Positions 7,931-16,484 of a stretch of DNA of 64,000 bases are shown piece by piece. Where the stretch lies: contig JAOMRN010000002.1 in assembly GCA_028355015.1 (NCBI GenBank), positions 62,001-126,000 of the forward strand, written 5' to 3'. The stretch comes from MGIIb-O2 sp002494975. GTDB lineage: Archaea > Thermoplasmatota > Poseidoniia > Poseidoniales > Thalassarchaeaceae. The notes beneath the pieces were generated by a model. That model ran no database searches. It saw only the letters and a program-made list of their open reading frames with translations, and was not told the origin of the DNA. The position numbers and the translations under genes are program-made. Within the stretch, counting starts at the first letter, position 1; each line of letters begins with the position of its first letter.

Positions 7931-10557
7931 ATCATTGACCTCCTTTTTCTAATTTGTAGATTCATCCCAATACTCAATAAGGCCAACATTAGGAATATTA
8001 TAGTCAATGGTATCGATAATATGGTAATGGAACCTGTCGGAGAGTCATCAACAGATGTAGTAGCTGATGACGCATCAACACCTACCGTATTAGTTCCATT
8101 TTCTATCCATAATATCTCATTATCATCAAACATTTGAGTAACAGAATAATATAAGTTCGATGCAATTGGAGCCGTATGACTCCAACTATTCTCAGTAGTC
8201 ACTCCTACAAGTCTCATATCCTCTAAAGATTCAGTTGGAGATGAGGAAAGATATATTCTATATTCATCTGAATTACCACTCCATGATAACTCTACATCTG
8301 TACCACTAACTTCCCCAACCAATGAACTAACCATGAGTACTGGACCAAGAACTAAGATATCTTGCATTGTTATTGAAGACCCTAAATCATCTGTAACTGT
8401 TAATTTTACAGAGTGGGTACCTTCTCCAATTAATACTTCAATATTAGAACCAGAATGATGTTGGTTATTTATTTGCCAAGACCAACTAATTATTGAACCA
8501 TCAGGATCTAGAGATGATGTACCATCGAACTTAATCATTGACCCAGATAAAGATATCTCAGGAATTGTAGACCATGATGGAATAGGTGGTAAATTAGAAA
8601 TCGTAATCGTTTCTGAAGCATGACTGGTCAAACCCCAAGGGTCTCTAACTGTTACTGTTACTTCCCACACTTGTCCTGCCTCTAGTCTTTCAGAAGTGAT
8701 TAAAGATTGATCATCTAAATCTGGAACTTGATACCCATTACGAGACCATGTTAAATCGAAGAATAACGGTTCATCGTCGGGATCAGTGGATGATGCTAGA
8801 ACTACAAGTGATTCTAAAGAATTAGCAATTCCTAATTCAGGGAATGATGAAGGCTCACCGATATATCCAGATACTCCTGCACCTAATTGGATAACGGGTA
8901 CCTCAGGAGCCCCGTTCTCAATCACTCTTGATTGAGTTGTCATACCATATCCTAGGCTATCTCCATCTCGAGGAATTACTTGTACGGTCCAATGTTGATC
9001 GCGATATACATTCTCAGAAGAAATAGTAGTTAAGCCATCAAATTCTGATACGCGTTCGCCATTGACAAACCAATAAATCTCACTTCCTGATTCTAAATCT
9101 CCGTCTAAATCAAAATACTCCCAAACTACTGAAAGATCCTGATTACCAATTAAAGCACCTTCAGGTAACATGGTTATAGAAGTCAATTCAGGAGGGCTAT
9201 TGAGAATCGTGATACTATCTGCATCGGTCCATTCTGACCAAATTAAAGAATCGGATACACGAGCACTGGCATACCATACTTCTTCTTTTGAGGTAGCATC
9301 AGAACTGACCCATGTAAGGTCGTTGAATGCTGAAACTTGTATTCCATCACGATACCATCTTATCTCTGTTCCAGCAAGATCATCACCATCAGAATCAAAC
9401 CATCCAACTACCACTTGCAAAGAATCATCCGTATAGGCATTAGAACCTTGAGAAATGTAAGCACTAGATGTTGGCGCGTTATTGGAAGAACCAATAATAA
9501 TCAGACCCGTAGATTTGATTAGACCGAAGGATTCCCCGTCATGAGGAATTACACTAGATTCCCATTGGTCACCTGAACGAATCATTAACGAAGAGACCGT
9601 TAAAGAGTCATCAAGTTCAGTGATTCTCACACCATCAAGATACCAACGTATCTGAGTATCCTGTTGATTATCACCATCTAAATCAAAATAATCATAATCA
9701 AGAGATAAGTCATCACTGTCTAAAGGATCAGATGGAGAGACCTCAAGATTCCTAGCTATTGGTACTGTATTCCCTATATTTACTAATTCAAGAGAAACTG
9801 TCTCACCATTATCTTCTCCATCAGAAGGAGTTACTTCGACTCTCCACTGTTGATTCTTTGATATCCAAACATTTGGTACTGCTTTCATATCATTAATTTG
9901 AGCAATTTGGAGACCATCTCTAAACCATCGAATCGTTGTACCTTGTTCAGAGTTACCATCATCATCATTGAAATCATAATCGACTGCTAGTCCTGTTTCT
10001 TTAGTAGGATTTGATGGGACATAATATACATTGGTAGCAGTTGGAGGATTATTGGTACTACCTGATGCTTCAGGTAAATTCCAAGAATTAGTACTCCAAC
10101 TGTCTCCCTGATTATTCCCATTACCATTACCGTATAGTACTGCTAAATCAAAAACAACGGTTCCTGATCCTGATGGAGGAGATGTCCAAGTCGCTGACCA
10201 TGAACGAGAAGATGTCCCATCATGAGTTAATTCACTACCAACTTGCTTGACATTAGTGCCTAAATTACTCCATGTACCTAATATTGCTTGGCCACTAGAA
10301 TGTGTTGCAATTATATTGAATCCTCCAGTTCCAGGGATATGTGGACCCCCATCCCATGAAAGACTGTAAGATGTATTCGCAGTATATCCTGATGAAGGAA
10401 GGCCGTTTAGTGTGACACTCATAGAAGCACTAGCGCCATGACAAGTACAACCTGACGATGCACTTCCCGTTTTCCCTGTTGCATTTGATTGAGCAGTTTG
10501 GGCTGTCGATATTAGAAACAAAACAACAAGAAAGACTGCTAGGCGGCGGCGCATCAT
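7927..10557 (-). CDS. large surface protein: choice-of-anchor V-like head, Ig/cadherin-like repeats, PKD domain, C-terminal anchor
   Basis: 876 residues. A signal peptide is followed at once by SSGCTCHGA, a CXCH motif that marks the choice-of-anchor V family, and its beta domain up to about residue 165. Then come four or five repeats of about 100 residues, each with an acidic D-x-D-G-D-type loop and a RWYLDG/RWFRDG-like strand. These are Ig- or cadherin-like and potentially calcium binding. A PKD-type domain (FDGTSSLDPDGSIISWSW) and a fibronectin-like module precede a C-terminal membrane helix and a basic tail (IRKRRSMI). It is the first gene of a three-gene overlapping unit. A role in adhesion or the cell envelope is likely; the role of the CXCH head is unknown. 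Confidence 0.8.
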   Translation of the reverse strand: MMRRRLAVFLVVLFLISTAQTAQSNATGKTGSASSGCTCHGASASMSVTLNGLPSSGYTANTSYSLSWDGGPHIPGTGGFNIIATHSSGQAILGTWSNLGTNVKQVGSELTHDGTSSRSWSATWTSPPSGSGTVVFDLAVLYGNGNGNNQGDSWSTNSWNLPEASGSTNNPPTATNVYYVPSNPTKETGLAVDYDFNDDDGNSEQGTTIRWFRDGLQIAQINDMKAVPNVWISKNQQWRVEVTPSDGEDNGETVSLELVNIGNTVPIARNLEVSPSDPLDSDDLSLDYDYFDLDGDNQQDTQIRWYLDGVRITELDDSLTVSSLMIRSGDQWESSVIPHDGESFGLIKSTGLIIIGSSNNAPTSSAYISQGSNAYTDDSLQVVVGWFDSDGDDLAGTEIRWYRDGIQVSAFNDLTWVSSDATSKEEVWYASARVSDSLIWSEWTDADSITILNSPPELTSITMLPEGALIGNQDLSVVWEYFDLDGDLESGSEIYWFVNGERVSEFDGLTTISSENVYRDQHWTVQVIPRDGDSLGYGMTTQSRVIENGAPEVPVIQLGAGVSGYIGEPSSFPELGIANSLESLVVLASSTDPDDEPLFFDLTWSRNGYQVPDLDDQSLITSERLEAGQVWEVTVTVRDPWGLTSHASETITISNLPPIPSWSTIPEISLSGSMIKFDGTSSLDPDGSIISWSWQINNQHHSGSNIEVLIGEGTHSVKLTVTDDLGSSITMQDILVLGPVLMVSSLVGEVSGTDVELSWSGNSDEYRIYLSSSPTESLEDMRLVGVTTENSWSHTAPIASNLYYSVTQMFDDNEILWIENGTNTVGVDASSATTSVDDSPTGSITILSIPLTIIFLMLALLSIGMNLQIRKRRSMI

Positions 10558-10637
10558 AATTACCTCATGATTAGGTTATGCTGAATAAGTTACGCCAACG
10601 GAAGAGTCATTCACTCCGTTGCATTGATGGATAGGTT

Positions 10638-12719
10638 ATGTTTCGCACTACTATGAACACTGTAAATTCAGTTGCAATAATAGGCGCAGGGAACATGGGC
10701 TCTGGTATCGCCCAAAAGTCTGCGCAAGAACTATTTGATGTACAAATGGTTGATCGTGAAGAGAAGTGGGTGAATAGAGGGCAACAGATAATTTCTGATT
10801 TTCTTGATGAAGCGATTGAGAGAAGAATTTTTCGTTCAGAACAAGTTGAAGATATCAAAAGTAGAATAACAGGGGTAGTAGGAACAGGAAACATAGACCC
10901 AAATACGGACCTAGTTATAGAAGCAGTATTCGAAGATTTTGAAATTAAAACAACTGTTTTCAATATTCTAGATGATGTATGTAATGAGAAAACAATATTA
11001 GCGTCTAATACGTCATCTCTTTCTGTAAATGAATTAGCTAAAGCTACCGGTAGACCTGACCGTTTTGTAGGGCTACACTTCTTCTATCATCCTGCTAAAA
11101 ATCGATTAATTGAAATCATCCCTGCAGAAACAACATCAGTTGAGTCGTTAAATGCCGTGGAACAATATTGTAAAACTATGGGTAAAGTTGTAATTGTTTG
11201 TAAAGACAGACCAGGATTTGTAGTGAATCGATTCTTTGTACCGTGGTTAAATGAAGCTTGCCACTTATTAGATGAAGGAGTAGCGTCAATTGCTCAAATA
11301 GACGCTGTAGCAGAAAAGGCATTTAATATTGGAATGGGGCCTTTTGCTTTAATGAATCTCACTGGACCTACAATAGCGTTACATGCGACTAATTATCTCT
11401 CGGAACAACTTAATTGTCCCCGCTACAGTGGAGCAAGTAGTTTAGTAAAAGTAATTGAAAAATCAGAAAATTGGGAAATAGGAGAGGATACTGAATGCGA
11501 TGAAAAAACCGCTGAAACAATTAGAGAAAGGCTTCTAGGACAAGTTTTTGCCGTTGCAGCGCAAATTGTTGAAGAAGAAATTTGTTCAATTGAAGACGTA
11601 GATAGAGGAGCGAAAGTAGGGTTGCGATGGGCGGAAGGACCTTTTGAAATTGCAAATAAAATTGGAATTGAACAGACAATAAAAATGGCTACAAGTTATG
11701 CAGAACTTGCAGGCTTCCAACTTCCAAAATGGTTGAAAGAAAAAAATGAGATATTTGAATTTAATTATATAGATATTGAAATAAATGACAATATTGCTAA
11801 AATTAAGATAAATAGACCTGAAGCAATGAATGCTCTGAATGAATCTGTAGTTAAGCAATTAGGATCTGCTCTCGATAAGCTAAACTCGAAAGAAAATATA
11901 GACACTATTGTATTAGAAGGAGCTGGAAAAGCTTTCGTAGCAGGAGCTGATGTCAAGTTCTTTGTAGATAAGATAAATGAAGATTCAACAAAAGATATCT
12001 ATGACTTCACTGCATATGGCCATGATGTTCTAAATAAGCTTGAAAAATCGAAAAAAACTACTATTGCTCTGACTACTGGACTGGCTTTGGGTGGAGGTTT
12101 AGAATTAGCAATGTCGTGTGATTATAGAGTTGGGACGAGGCGTTCACAATTCCGATTTCCGGAGACGAGTATAGGAATATTCCCTGGATTAGGAGGGACT
12201 CAGAGAACACCACGTATCTGCGGTATAGAAGCAGCAAGATATGCAGTTCTAGCCGGAAATTTCCTTGATTCTAAAACTGCATCTGCATTAGGAATTCTTA
12301 CACATCTTGTAGATCCATCGGATATTTCAAAGACAATAATGGAAATCTCGGTAGAGGGAAAACCAGTAAATAAATATCCGGGGATGCCTAGAGATGAGAA
12401 CAATCCAGTTTCTTTATTCGCTATGAATTTCTACAAAAATGAAAATATGGAAAGTATAATGTCTGGAGAAATCCCTGAAGGTTTTGAGAAAGAGGATAAA
12501 ACCGTAATAAGACAGATGAAATCATTAAGTTTTACAGCACCAATTGCATTGAAAATCGCAAATCAACTGCTTAACGATGCGATTGCGACTGGAGATGATT
12601 TAGACAGTGGCTTAGCACTAGAGTTAGCAGAGTTAGATACAATTTTTGCATCTAAAGATGCTTTAGAAGGTTTGTCAGCATTAATTGAAGGCCGAAGACC
12701 CAAGTACATTAATGATTAA
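10638..12719 (+). CDS. 3-hydroxyacyl-CoA dehydrogenase / enoyl-CoA hydratase fusion protein
   Basis: 693 residues. The N-terminal half is an NAD-dependent 3-hydroxyacyl-CoA dehydrogenase: GAGNMGSGIAQ near residue 16 binds NAD, and GLHFFYHPAKNRLIEII holds the His-Glu catalytic pair, followed by the helical dimerisation domain. The C-terminal part (from about 375) is a crotonase: GKAFVAGAD forms the oxyanion region, and the two catalytic glutamates sit in GGGLELAMS and FPETSIGIFPG. The dehydrogenase-then-hydratase order is the archaeal type, opposite to bacterial FadB. It should catalyse two successive steps of acyl-CoA beta-oxidation or crotonyl-CoA metabolism. An alternative start lies at 10653 (MNTVNSVAIIG). 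It is divergent from the surface-protein unit. Confidence 0.93.
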   Translation: MFRTTMNTVNSVAIIGAGNMGSGIAQKSAQELFDVQMVDREEKWVNRGQQIISDFLDEAIERRIFRSEQVEDIKSRITGVVGTGNIDPNTDLVIEAVFEDFEIKTTVFNILDDVCNEKTILASNTSSLSVNELAKATGRPDRFVGLHFFYHPAKNRLIEIIPAETTSVESLNAVEQYCKTMGKVVIVCKDRPGFVVNRFFVPWLNEACHLLDEGVASIAQIDAVAEKAFNIGMGPFALMNLTGPTIALHATNYLSEQLNCPRYSGASSLVKVIEKSENWEIGEDTECDEKTAETIRERLLGQVFAVAAQIVEEEICSIEDVDRGAKVGLRWAEGPFEIANKIGIEQTIKMATSYAELAGFQLPKWLKEKNEIFEFNYIDIEINDNIAKIKINRPEAMNALNESVVKQLGSALDKLNSKENIDTIVLEGAGKAFVAGADVKFFVDKINEDSTKDIYDFTAYGHDVLNKLEKSKKTTIALTTGLALGGGLELAMSCDYRVGTRRSQFRFPETSIGIFPGLGGTQRTPRICGIEAARYAVLAGNFLDSKTASALGILTHLVDPSDISKTIMEISVEGKPVNKYPGMPRDENNPVSLFAMNFYKNENMESIMSGEIPEGFEKEDKTVIRQMKSLSFTAPIALKIANQLLNDAIATGDDLDSGLALELAELDTIFASKDALEGLSALIEGRRPKYIND

Positions 12720-12828
12720 TTTTTTTTCTAGAACTAGCTCTTCTCGGAGACTGTATCCATGCTGGTGCACGATATTCTGCAATCCCAATTATTGCGATTT
12801 CTAGTAATGATCTAAAACTCATAATCAT
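12709..12828 (-). CDS. micro-ORF B, 39 aa basic peptide, unknown function
   Basis: ATG at 12828 (or 12822) to TAA at 12709. The peptide has a short hydrophobic N-terminal stretch (SLLEIAIIGIAEYRAPAW) and a basic C-terminus (SPRRASSRKKINH). Its ATG overlaps the stop of micro-ORF A as ATGA, and GAGG inside micro-ORF A lies just upstream as a possible ribosome site. It overlaps the last 11 bases of the convergent acyl-CoA gene. I recognise no family. The coupling to a second intact micro-ORF and the promoter-like upstream sequence are the only arguments for it being real. Confidence 0.4.
   Translation of the reverse strand: MIMSFRSLLEIAIIGIAEYRAPAWIQSPRRASSRKKINH
12720..12727 (+). terminator. 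oligo-T terminator after the acyl-CoA fusion gene
   Basis: A run of eight T residues begins one base after the TAA of the fusion gene, with no preceding hairpin. T-rich tracts of this kind terminate archaeal transcription. It falls inside the reverse-strand micro-ORF described here, which would not be affected on its own strand. Confidence 0.5.
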
Positions 12829-12911
12829 TCCTCTTTTTCCAAATCAAGTTTTTCCATTGTTTCATTTAACCATTGTTCTAACCATTTATCCATTTTAGTA
12901 ACTTCCTGCAT
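12825..12911 (-). CDS. micro-ORF A, 28 aa acidic amphipathic peptide, unknown function
   Basis: ATG 12911 to TGA 12825. The peptide is helical-looking and acidic, with regularly spaced Trp and Leu (KWLEQWLNETMEKLDLEKEE). A TATA-like element on the minus strand (12946-12953) is centred about 37 bp upstream of the ATG, the distance expected for a nearly leaderless archaeal transcript. It is coupled to micro-ORF B. No homologue recognised; too short to rule out chance. Confidence 0.4.
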   Translation of the reverse strand: MQEVTKMDKWLEQWLNETMEKLDLEKEE

Positions 12912-12940
12912 CTAAGTGTAGATTGCACACTGAGCCAGCG

Positions 12941-12956
12941 TCAATGTATATATCAA
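12941..12956 (-). promoter_or_regulatory. TATA-like promoter element for the micro-ORF pair
   Basis: On the minus strand this reads TTGATATATACATTGA, with a TATATA core. It lies 35-40 bp before the micro-ORF A start, giving an expected start site close to that ATG. The core is nearly symmetric, so it could also serve the plus strand. Confidence 0.4.
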
Positions 12957-12972
12957 TAGAGAAGTATTTACG

Positions 12973-12998
12973 AATACACTAAGGTGTATTTTATACAC
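12973..12998. promoter_or_regulatory. overlapping inverted repeats, probable operator of the HxlR-type regulator
   Basis: Two interlocked palindromes share a middle arm: AATACAC-TAAG-GTGTATT (12973-12990, perfect 7-bp arms) and GTGTAT-TTT-ATACAC (12984-12998, perfect 6-bp arms). They end 28 bp before the regulator's first ATG and cover the TATA-like TTTTATAC, so a bound dimer would block transcription factor access. Three alternating half-sites suggest cooperative binding. Autoregulation by the adjacent HxlR-family protein is inference. Confidence 0.6.
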
Positions 12999-13026
12999 TA
13001 GATGAGATTCGGCATATCTGGTAGGC

Positions 13027-13485
13027 ATGAGTAGAGAGAGGATGAGCATTACAAATTCGGATTACAAGAAAATCACTTCGGCTTTGGATCAAGTTCAAGA
13101 TAATGGGAGAGAAATTCGTCAAATATTCCAAGGTTACTATGATGGTGATGATGGGCAGATGGAATGGGAAGTAGACGCTGCCGTCATAGCTTTCAGTATG
13201 TTTAGTTCAAGATGGACTACTGAAATTCTTTCGGCACTTTACATTGCAGGTGATAAAAGATTCAATGAATTAAGGACTCTACTTAGAGGGATATCAAGTA
13301 GAACGTTATCTGACAAATTAACTGCCTGTAGGGAAAACGGATTAGTCGAAAGAGTAGTGGAAGATGGACCACCTATACGTGTAATGTATAGATTAACTAC
13401 ACATGGAAGAAACTGTGGTAGACTTTTAGGGCCACTTGTTGCGTATATGAAAATACACAATGATCTAGTTGTTTCAAAAGATTAG
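13027..13485 (+). CDS. HxlR-family winged helix-turn-helix regulator
   Basis: 152 residues from ATG 13027; ATG 13042 is an alternative. After a ~50-residue polar N-terminal extension comes an HxlR domain: SSRWTTEILSALYIAGDKRF, NELRTLLRGISSRTLSDKL as the recognition helix region, then ENGLVERVVEDGPPIRVMY as the wing and LTTHGR. HxlR proteins are small dimeric regulators often responding to stress or electrophiles. There is no cysteine in the winged core to suggest redox sensing except one near ACRENG and one in NCGR. Interlocked inverted repeats stand just upstream. It is the first of three consecutive winged-helix genes. Confidence 0.88.
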   Translation: MSRERMSITNSDYKKITSALDQVQDNGREIRQIFQGYYDGDDGQMEWEVDAAVIAFSMFSSRWTTEILSALYIAGDKRFNELRTLLRGISSRTLSDKLTACRENGLVERVVEDGPPIRVMYRLTTHGRNCGRLLGPLVAYMKIHNDLVVSKD

Positions 13486-13555
13486 TATCAGATAAACGAC
13501 GCAAAGCGACTCAACTAACCGATTCTTTCAAAGACTAGAAGATTAGAAAAGAGAT

Positions 13556-14212
13556 ATGGCTTTACTTGAACAGTGGCGCAGTAATCGTTCTTGGGCCATT
13601 GATGGGCTGATAGCACTAGGGGGTTCTTCTTTGGGCATCACAGCTTTAATGCCTGGATTCGTACCACCCATGGCAGAAGGAGCAATTTCATCTCCAAATA
13701 AACACCCTTGGGAACATCCTGTACGTGCAGAAATCCTTTCAACATTAGATAAATCACCAGGTATTCATTTTCGAGAGTTACAACGAAGAATGAACGCTGC
13801 GAACGGAACCCTTAGGCATCACCTAGATGTTCTAGTAAATGAAAAAACTGTGACAATTATTCCTGTAAATGGAAGAACTTGCTACTACGCTGGTGCACCT
13901 TCACAAATAGAAGAATTACTCGGCACAGGCGTAAAAGACGAAAGAAGAGCTGCAGCAATGTTACCTGTTGGCCTTTCTAGTCTTCAACGATCAATAGTTG
14001 CCAGACTTGCATTAACATGTGCACCCGAGAGTCAAGCACAATTAGCACGAGATTTAGGTAGATCTCGTTCGGCTGTACATTCTGCAATTTGTGTTCTAAG
14101 GACAAGAGGGATTATTTCTTCAAGCAAACTTACTCTAGCCGACCATTTAATCGGATTAAAGAGTTCAAGAATAGAATATAACTGGCTTGACCTTCGTGCA
14201 GAGTATGCATGA
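13556..14212 (+). CDS. winged-helix protein with two HTH domains and a hydrophobic N-terminal segment
   Basis: 218 residues. Residues 17-38 (LIALGGSSLGITALMPGFV) are hydrophobic and could anchor the protein to the membrane. A first winged helix follows: HPWEHPVRAEILSTLDKSPG, FRELQRRMNAANGTLRHHLDVL and a wing ending in CYYAG. A second HTH-like unit near residues 140-190 contains LQRSIVARLAL, QLARDLGRSRSAVHSAICVL and RTRGII. This double-domain type is common in archaea and likely acts as a membrane-tethered transcription regulator. Target unknown. Confidence 0.75.
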   Translation: MALLEQWRSNRSWAIDGLIALGGSSLGITALMPGFVPPMAEGAISSPNKHPWEHPVRAEILSTLDKSPGIHFRELQRRMNAANGTLRHHLDVLVNEKTVTIIPVNGRTCYYAGAPSQIEELLGTGVKDERRAAAMLPVGLSSLQRSIVARLALTCAPESQAQLARDLGRSRSAVHSAICVLRTRGIISSSKLTLADHLIGLKSSRIEYNWLDLRAEYA

Positions 14213-14277
14213 TTCGCCTATTACTATCGAAAGTTAAGCAGAATGCTCTTACACTCTGAATTACGGCATAAGGTTGT

Positions 14278-15360
14278 ATGTTCAGGGTAAAGCTAGTTGA
14301 GCAACCTATGCCAACAGGTAGTAAAGATACAGATACTCTCCTTGAATGGTTAATTGATTCTCTTTCCTTAGTAAGGAGGAAGTCCGAAACATGGAATGTG
14401 AATGATGAGCCAAGTGCATTACACCGAATGTTTCGAGGGGCACTATTAGATGACCCTCTGAGAGGCTGGAATACAAAAGAACTAGGGGATTCTTGTGGAT
14501 TATCACAAACCGCAATGCATAATCAAATGATTAGATTGAGAGAATCTGGTTTAGTATCTTCCGAACTAAAAGGAAGATGGCACATTCATGTTTTAAGAGG
14601 AGGGACGATGAATTCCGCAGTAGAACTCCTCTCTGTACAGGCGAGAAAAATTCTTGAAATACGTCTTTTAGAATTATCTGACTTAATCGTCGAATCTGAG
14701 GAAAGAATGATTACACCGTCTGAAGAAGAAGAAAGATTCTTCAAAATTAAAATTTCTGAACCTAGTGCTACGATTCAAAATAAAGATCGAATTGACTCAT
14801 TAATAGATGATTTAGGGTTAAACGGAGACCGAGTAAAACCGGAAGATAATCTAGCCAGAAAAGTATTACTGGAATTATCCCAAAGCCATAGAGCAATTAC
14901 TCTGTTAGTTTTAGCAGAGAGAATGGGTGAAACAAGATCGAGAACTCAGAGGGTACTTGAGAGGATGCTGGACATGAGTATTGTTGAGCGTGTAGCTATG
15001 CCAGAAAGAATCGCACAAGATGTATATTTAGGATTAATGAGACAATTTGATGCTAGGGGAGAAGAGTGGCTAATGACAAGAGGGGGGGTTGGAAGATTAA
15101 GTGATGAAATATCAAAGAAAGTAATCTCTGGCGTCAAGAAAAAGAGCCTTAGTATTGAAAAGATAGAGTCTATTTTGGAAAATGTCACTCTGGATAATCA
15201 AAAATTATTACTCAATACGTTAGGAGGCAGGATGCCCTATGGTTTCCGAATTGCAGGTAGAAATGGAGATGAGGTTACGGAACGTGTGCTAAGCAGACTA
15301 GATAGAACAATTCGCAGACTCAAAACTGTATCTTCAAGAGTTGACGAATCTCTTGAATAA
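14278..15360 (+). CDS. winged-helix DNA-binding protein, unknown target
   Basis: 360 residues from ATG 14278; ATG 14308 (MPTGSKDTD) is an alternative. An HTH near residues 60-100 reads GWNTKELGDSCGLSQTAMHNQMIRL, followed by RESGLVSSELKGRW as the wing. A second HTH-like unit occurs near residues 200-240 (LVLAERMGETRSRTQRVLERM). The remainder is charged and helical with no recognised ligand domain. It follows two other winged-helix genes on the same strand, separated by ~65-70 bp gaps. It converges with the old-yellow-enzyme gene, leaving 5 bp between them. Confidence 0.7.
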   Translation: MFRVKLVEQPMPTGSKDTDTLLEWLIDSLSLVRRKSETWNVNDEPSALHRMFRGALLDDPLRGWNTKELGDSCGLSQTAMHNQMIRLRESGLVSSELKGRWHIHVLRGGTMNSAVELLSVQARKILEIRLLELSDLIVESEERMITPSEEEERFFKIKISEPSATIQNKDRIDSLIDDLGLNGDRVKPEDNLARKVLLELSQSHRAITLLVLAERMGETRSRTQRVLERMLDMSIVERVAMPERIAQDVYLGLMRQFDARGEEWLMTRGGVGRLSDEISKKVISGVKKKSLSIEKIESILENVTLDNQKLLLNTLGGRMPYGFRIAGRNGDEVTERVLSRLDRTIRRLKTVSSRVDESLE

Positions 15361-15365
15361 TCGGA

Positions 15366-16484
15366 TTATTTACCACCAATAACAAAATTTTTCCAACGTT
15401 TCATGTATTCTACAAAAACAGGACTTAGGTCAACATCTAGTAGATGCTTTTCAGAAAATGGAGGGCGCTGTGGAGAGTATGAAATGTCTTCGAGATATTT
15501 CGGCCAATCTGGATGAGCAATTCCTACTCTTGCTACGCCAACTAAATCTGCGCCCTCATCTAAAACGTACTGAGCATCTTCAGAAGACCAAATTGCTCCC
15601 GTTGATATTAAAGGCATATTATCAGGGATTATCTCGCTAAAACATCTCGTTAAACTTTTACTGGTATTTTCATCATTGATTTTTTCAAACACATCCCAGC
15701 ATGAAATATGAATCATATCTATTTCCATTTGTGAAAGCATACTAGCTAGATTCAAACTATCATCCAAATAAACTCCAATATTCTCAATTATCGGAGATAT
15801 TCGAACGGTAATTAAAAATTCAGGGCCTGTAGCAAAACGGATTGATTTGATTATCTCTCTTAGGAATTTACTGCGTCCTTCTAGATCACCACCCCATTCA
15901 TCATCACGGCGATTTGTGATTGTGCCTAGAAACTGACAAATTAGATAAGAATGAGCACCGTGTAATTCTACTCCATCAAATCCTGCTTTCTGACAACGTA
16001 TCGCTGCATCGGTAAATGATTGAATCATTTCTAGAATCTCTGAATGCTCCAATGCTCTGGTAAATATCCCATCCATTCCTGGTTCAGTATTCGCACTAGA
16101 AGAAATTGGTTGGACGCCATTGATACTCTGTGGTGCTCGCATACCTCCATGGAATAATTGAGCAAGACTTACAGTTCCTGTTTTTTTTAATTCGATTGCG
16201 AGATTGGTAAGTTCAGGGATATGATGGTCTCCCCATACGCCCATCTCTCCGAACCAACCTCGTCCATGCTCAGTTACATTTGTTGCCGCTGTCGTTATAA
16301 TTGCAAATTCACCCATAGCTCTACGGATAAGCCATTTTTTCTCTTCATGAGAAAGTATTCCATTTTCATGACTTTGTTTATTGGTCATTGCTGCGAGCAC
16401 TGTCCTATTTTTCAGTAATTTACCTGTTCTAGGTAATAAAAAATCATCTGTTGAATTCATATAATCACCATAAATTTTAATCAT
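15366..16484 (-). CDS. NADH:flavin oxidoreductase, old yellow enzyme family
   Basis: 372 residues; FMN-binding TIM barrel. Family marks are AAMTNKQSHENG near the start, LAQLFHGGMRA, and GVELHGAHSYLICQFLGTI with the substrate-binding HxxH-like pair, followed by NRRDDEWGG and a phosphate-binding end (ADLVGVARVGIAHPDWP). An ATG at 16460 would remove eight residues. The start overlaps the stop of the GST-like gene by four bases, so the two are coupled. Ene-reduction or a xenobiotic/aldehyde-related redox step is plausible; substrate unknown. The C-terminal Fe-S/NADH half of the longer dienoyl-CoA reductases is absent. Confidence 0.9.
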   Translation of the reverse strand: MIKIYGDYMNSTDDFLLPRTGKLLKNRTVLAAMTNKQSHENGILSHEEKKWLIRRAMGEFAIITTAATNVTEHGRGWFGEMGVWGDHHIPELTNLAIELKKTGTVSLAQLFHGGMRAPQSINGVQPISSSANTEPGMDGIFTRALEHSEILEMIQSFTDAAIRCQKAGFDGVELHGAHSYLICQFLGTITNRRDDEWGGDLEGRSKFLREIIKSIRFATGPEFLITVRISPIIENIGVYLDDSLNLASMLSQMEIDMIHISCWDVFEKINDENTSKSLTRCFSEIIPDNMPLISTGAIWSSEDAQYVLDEGADLVGVARVGIAHPDWPKYLEDISYSPQRPPFSEKHLLDVDLSPVFVEYMKRWKNFVIGGK

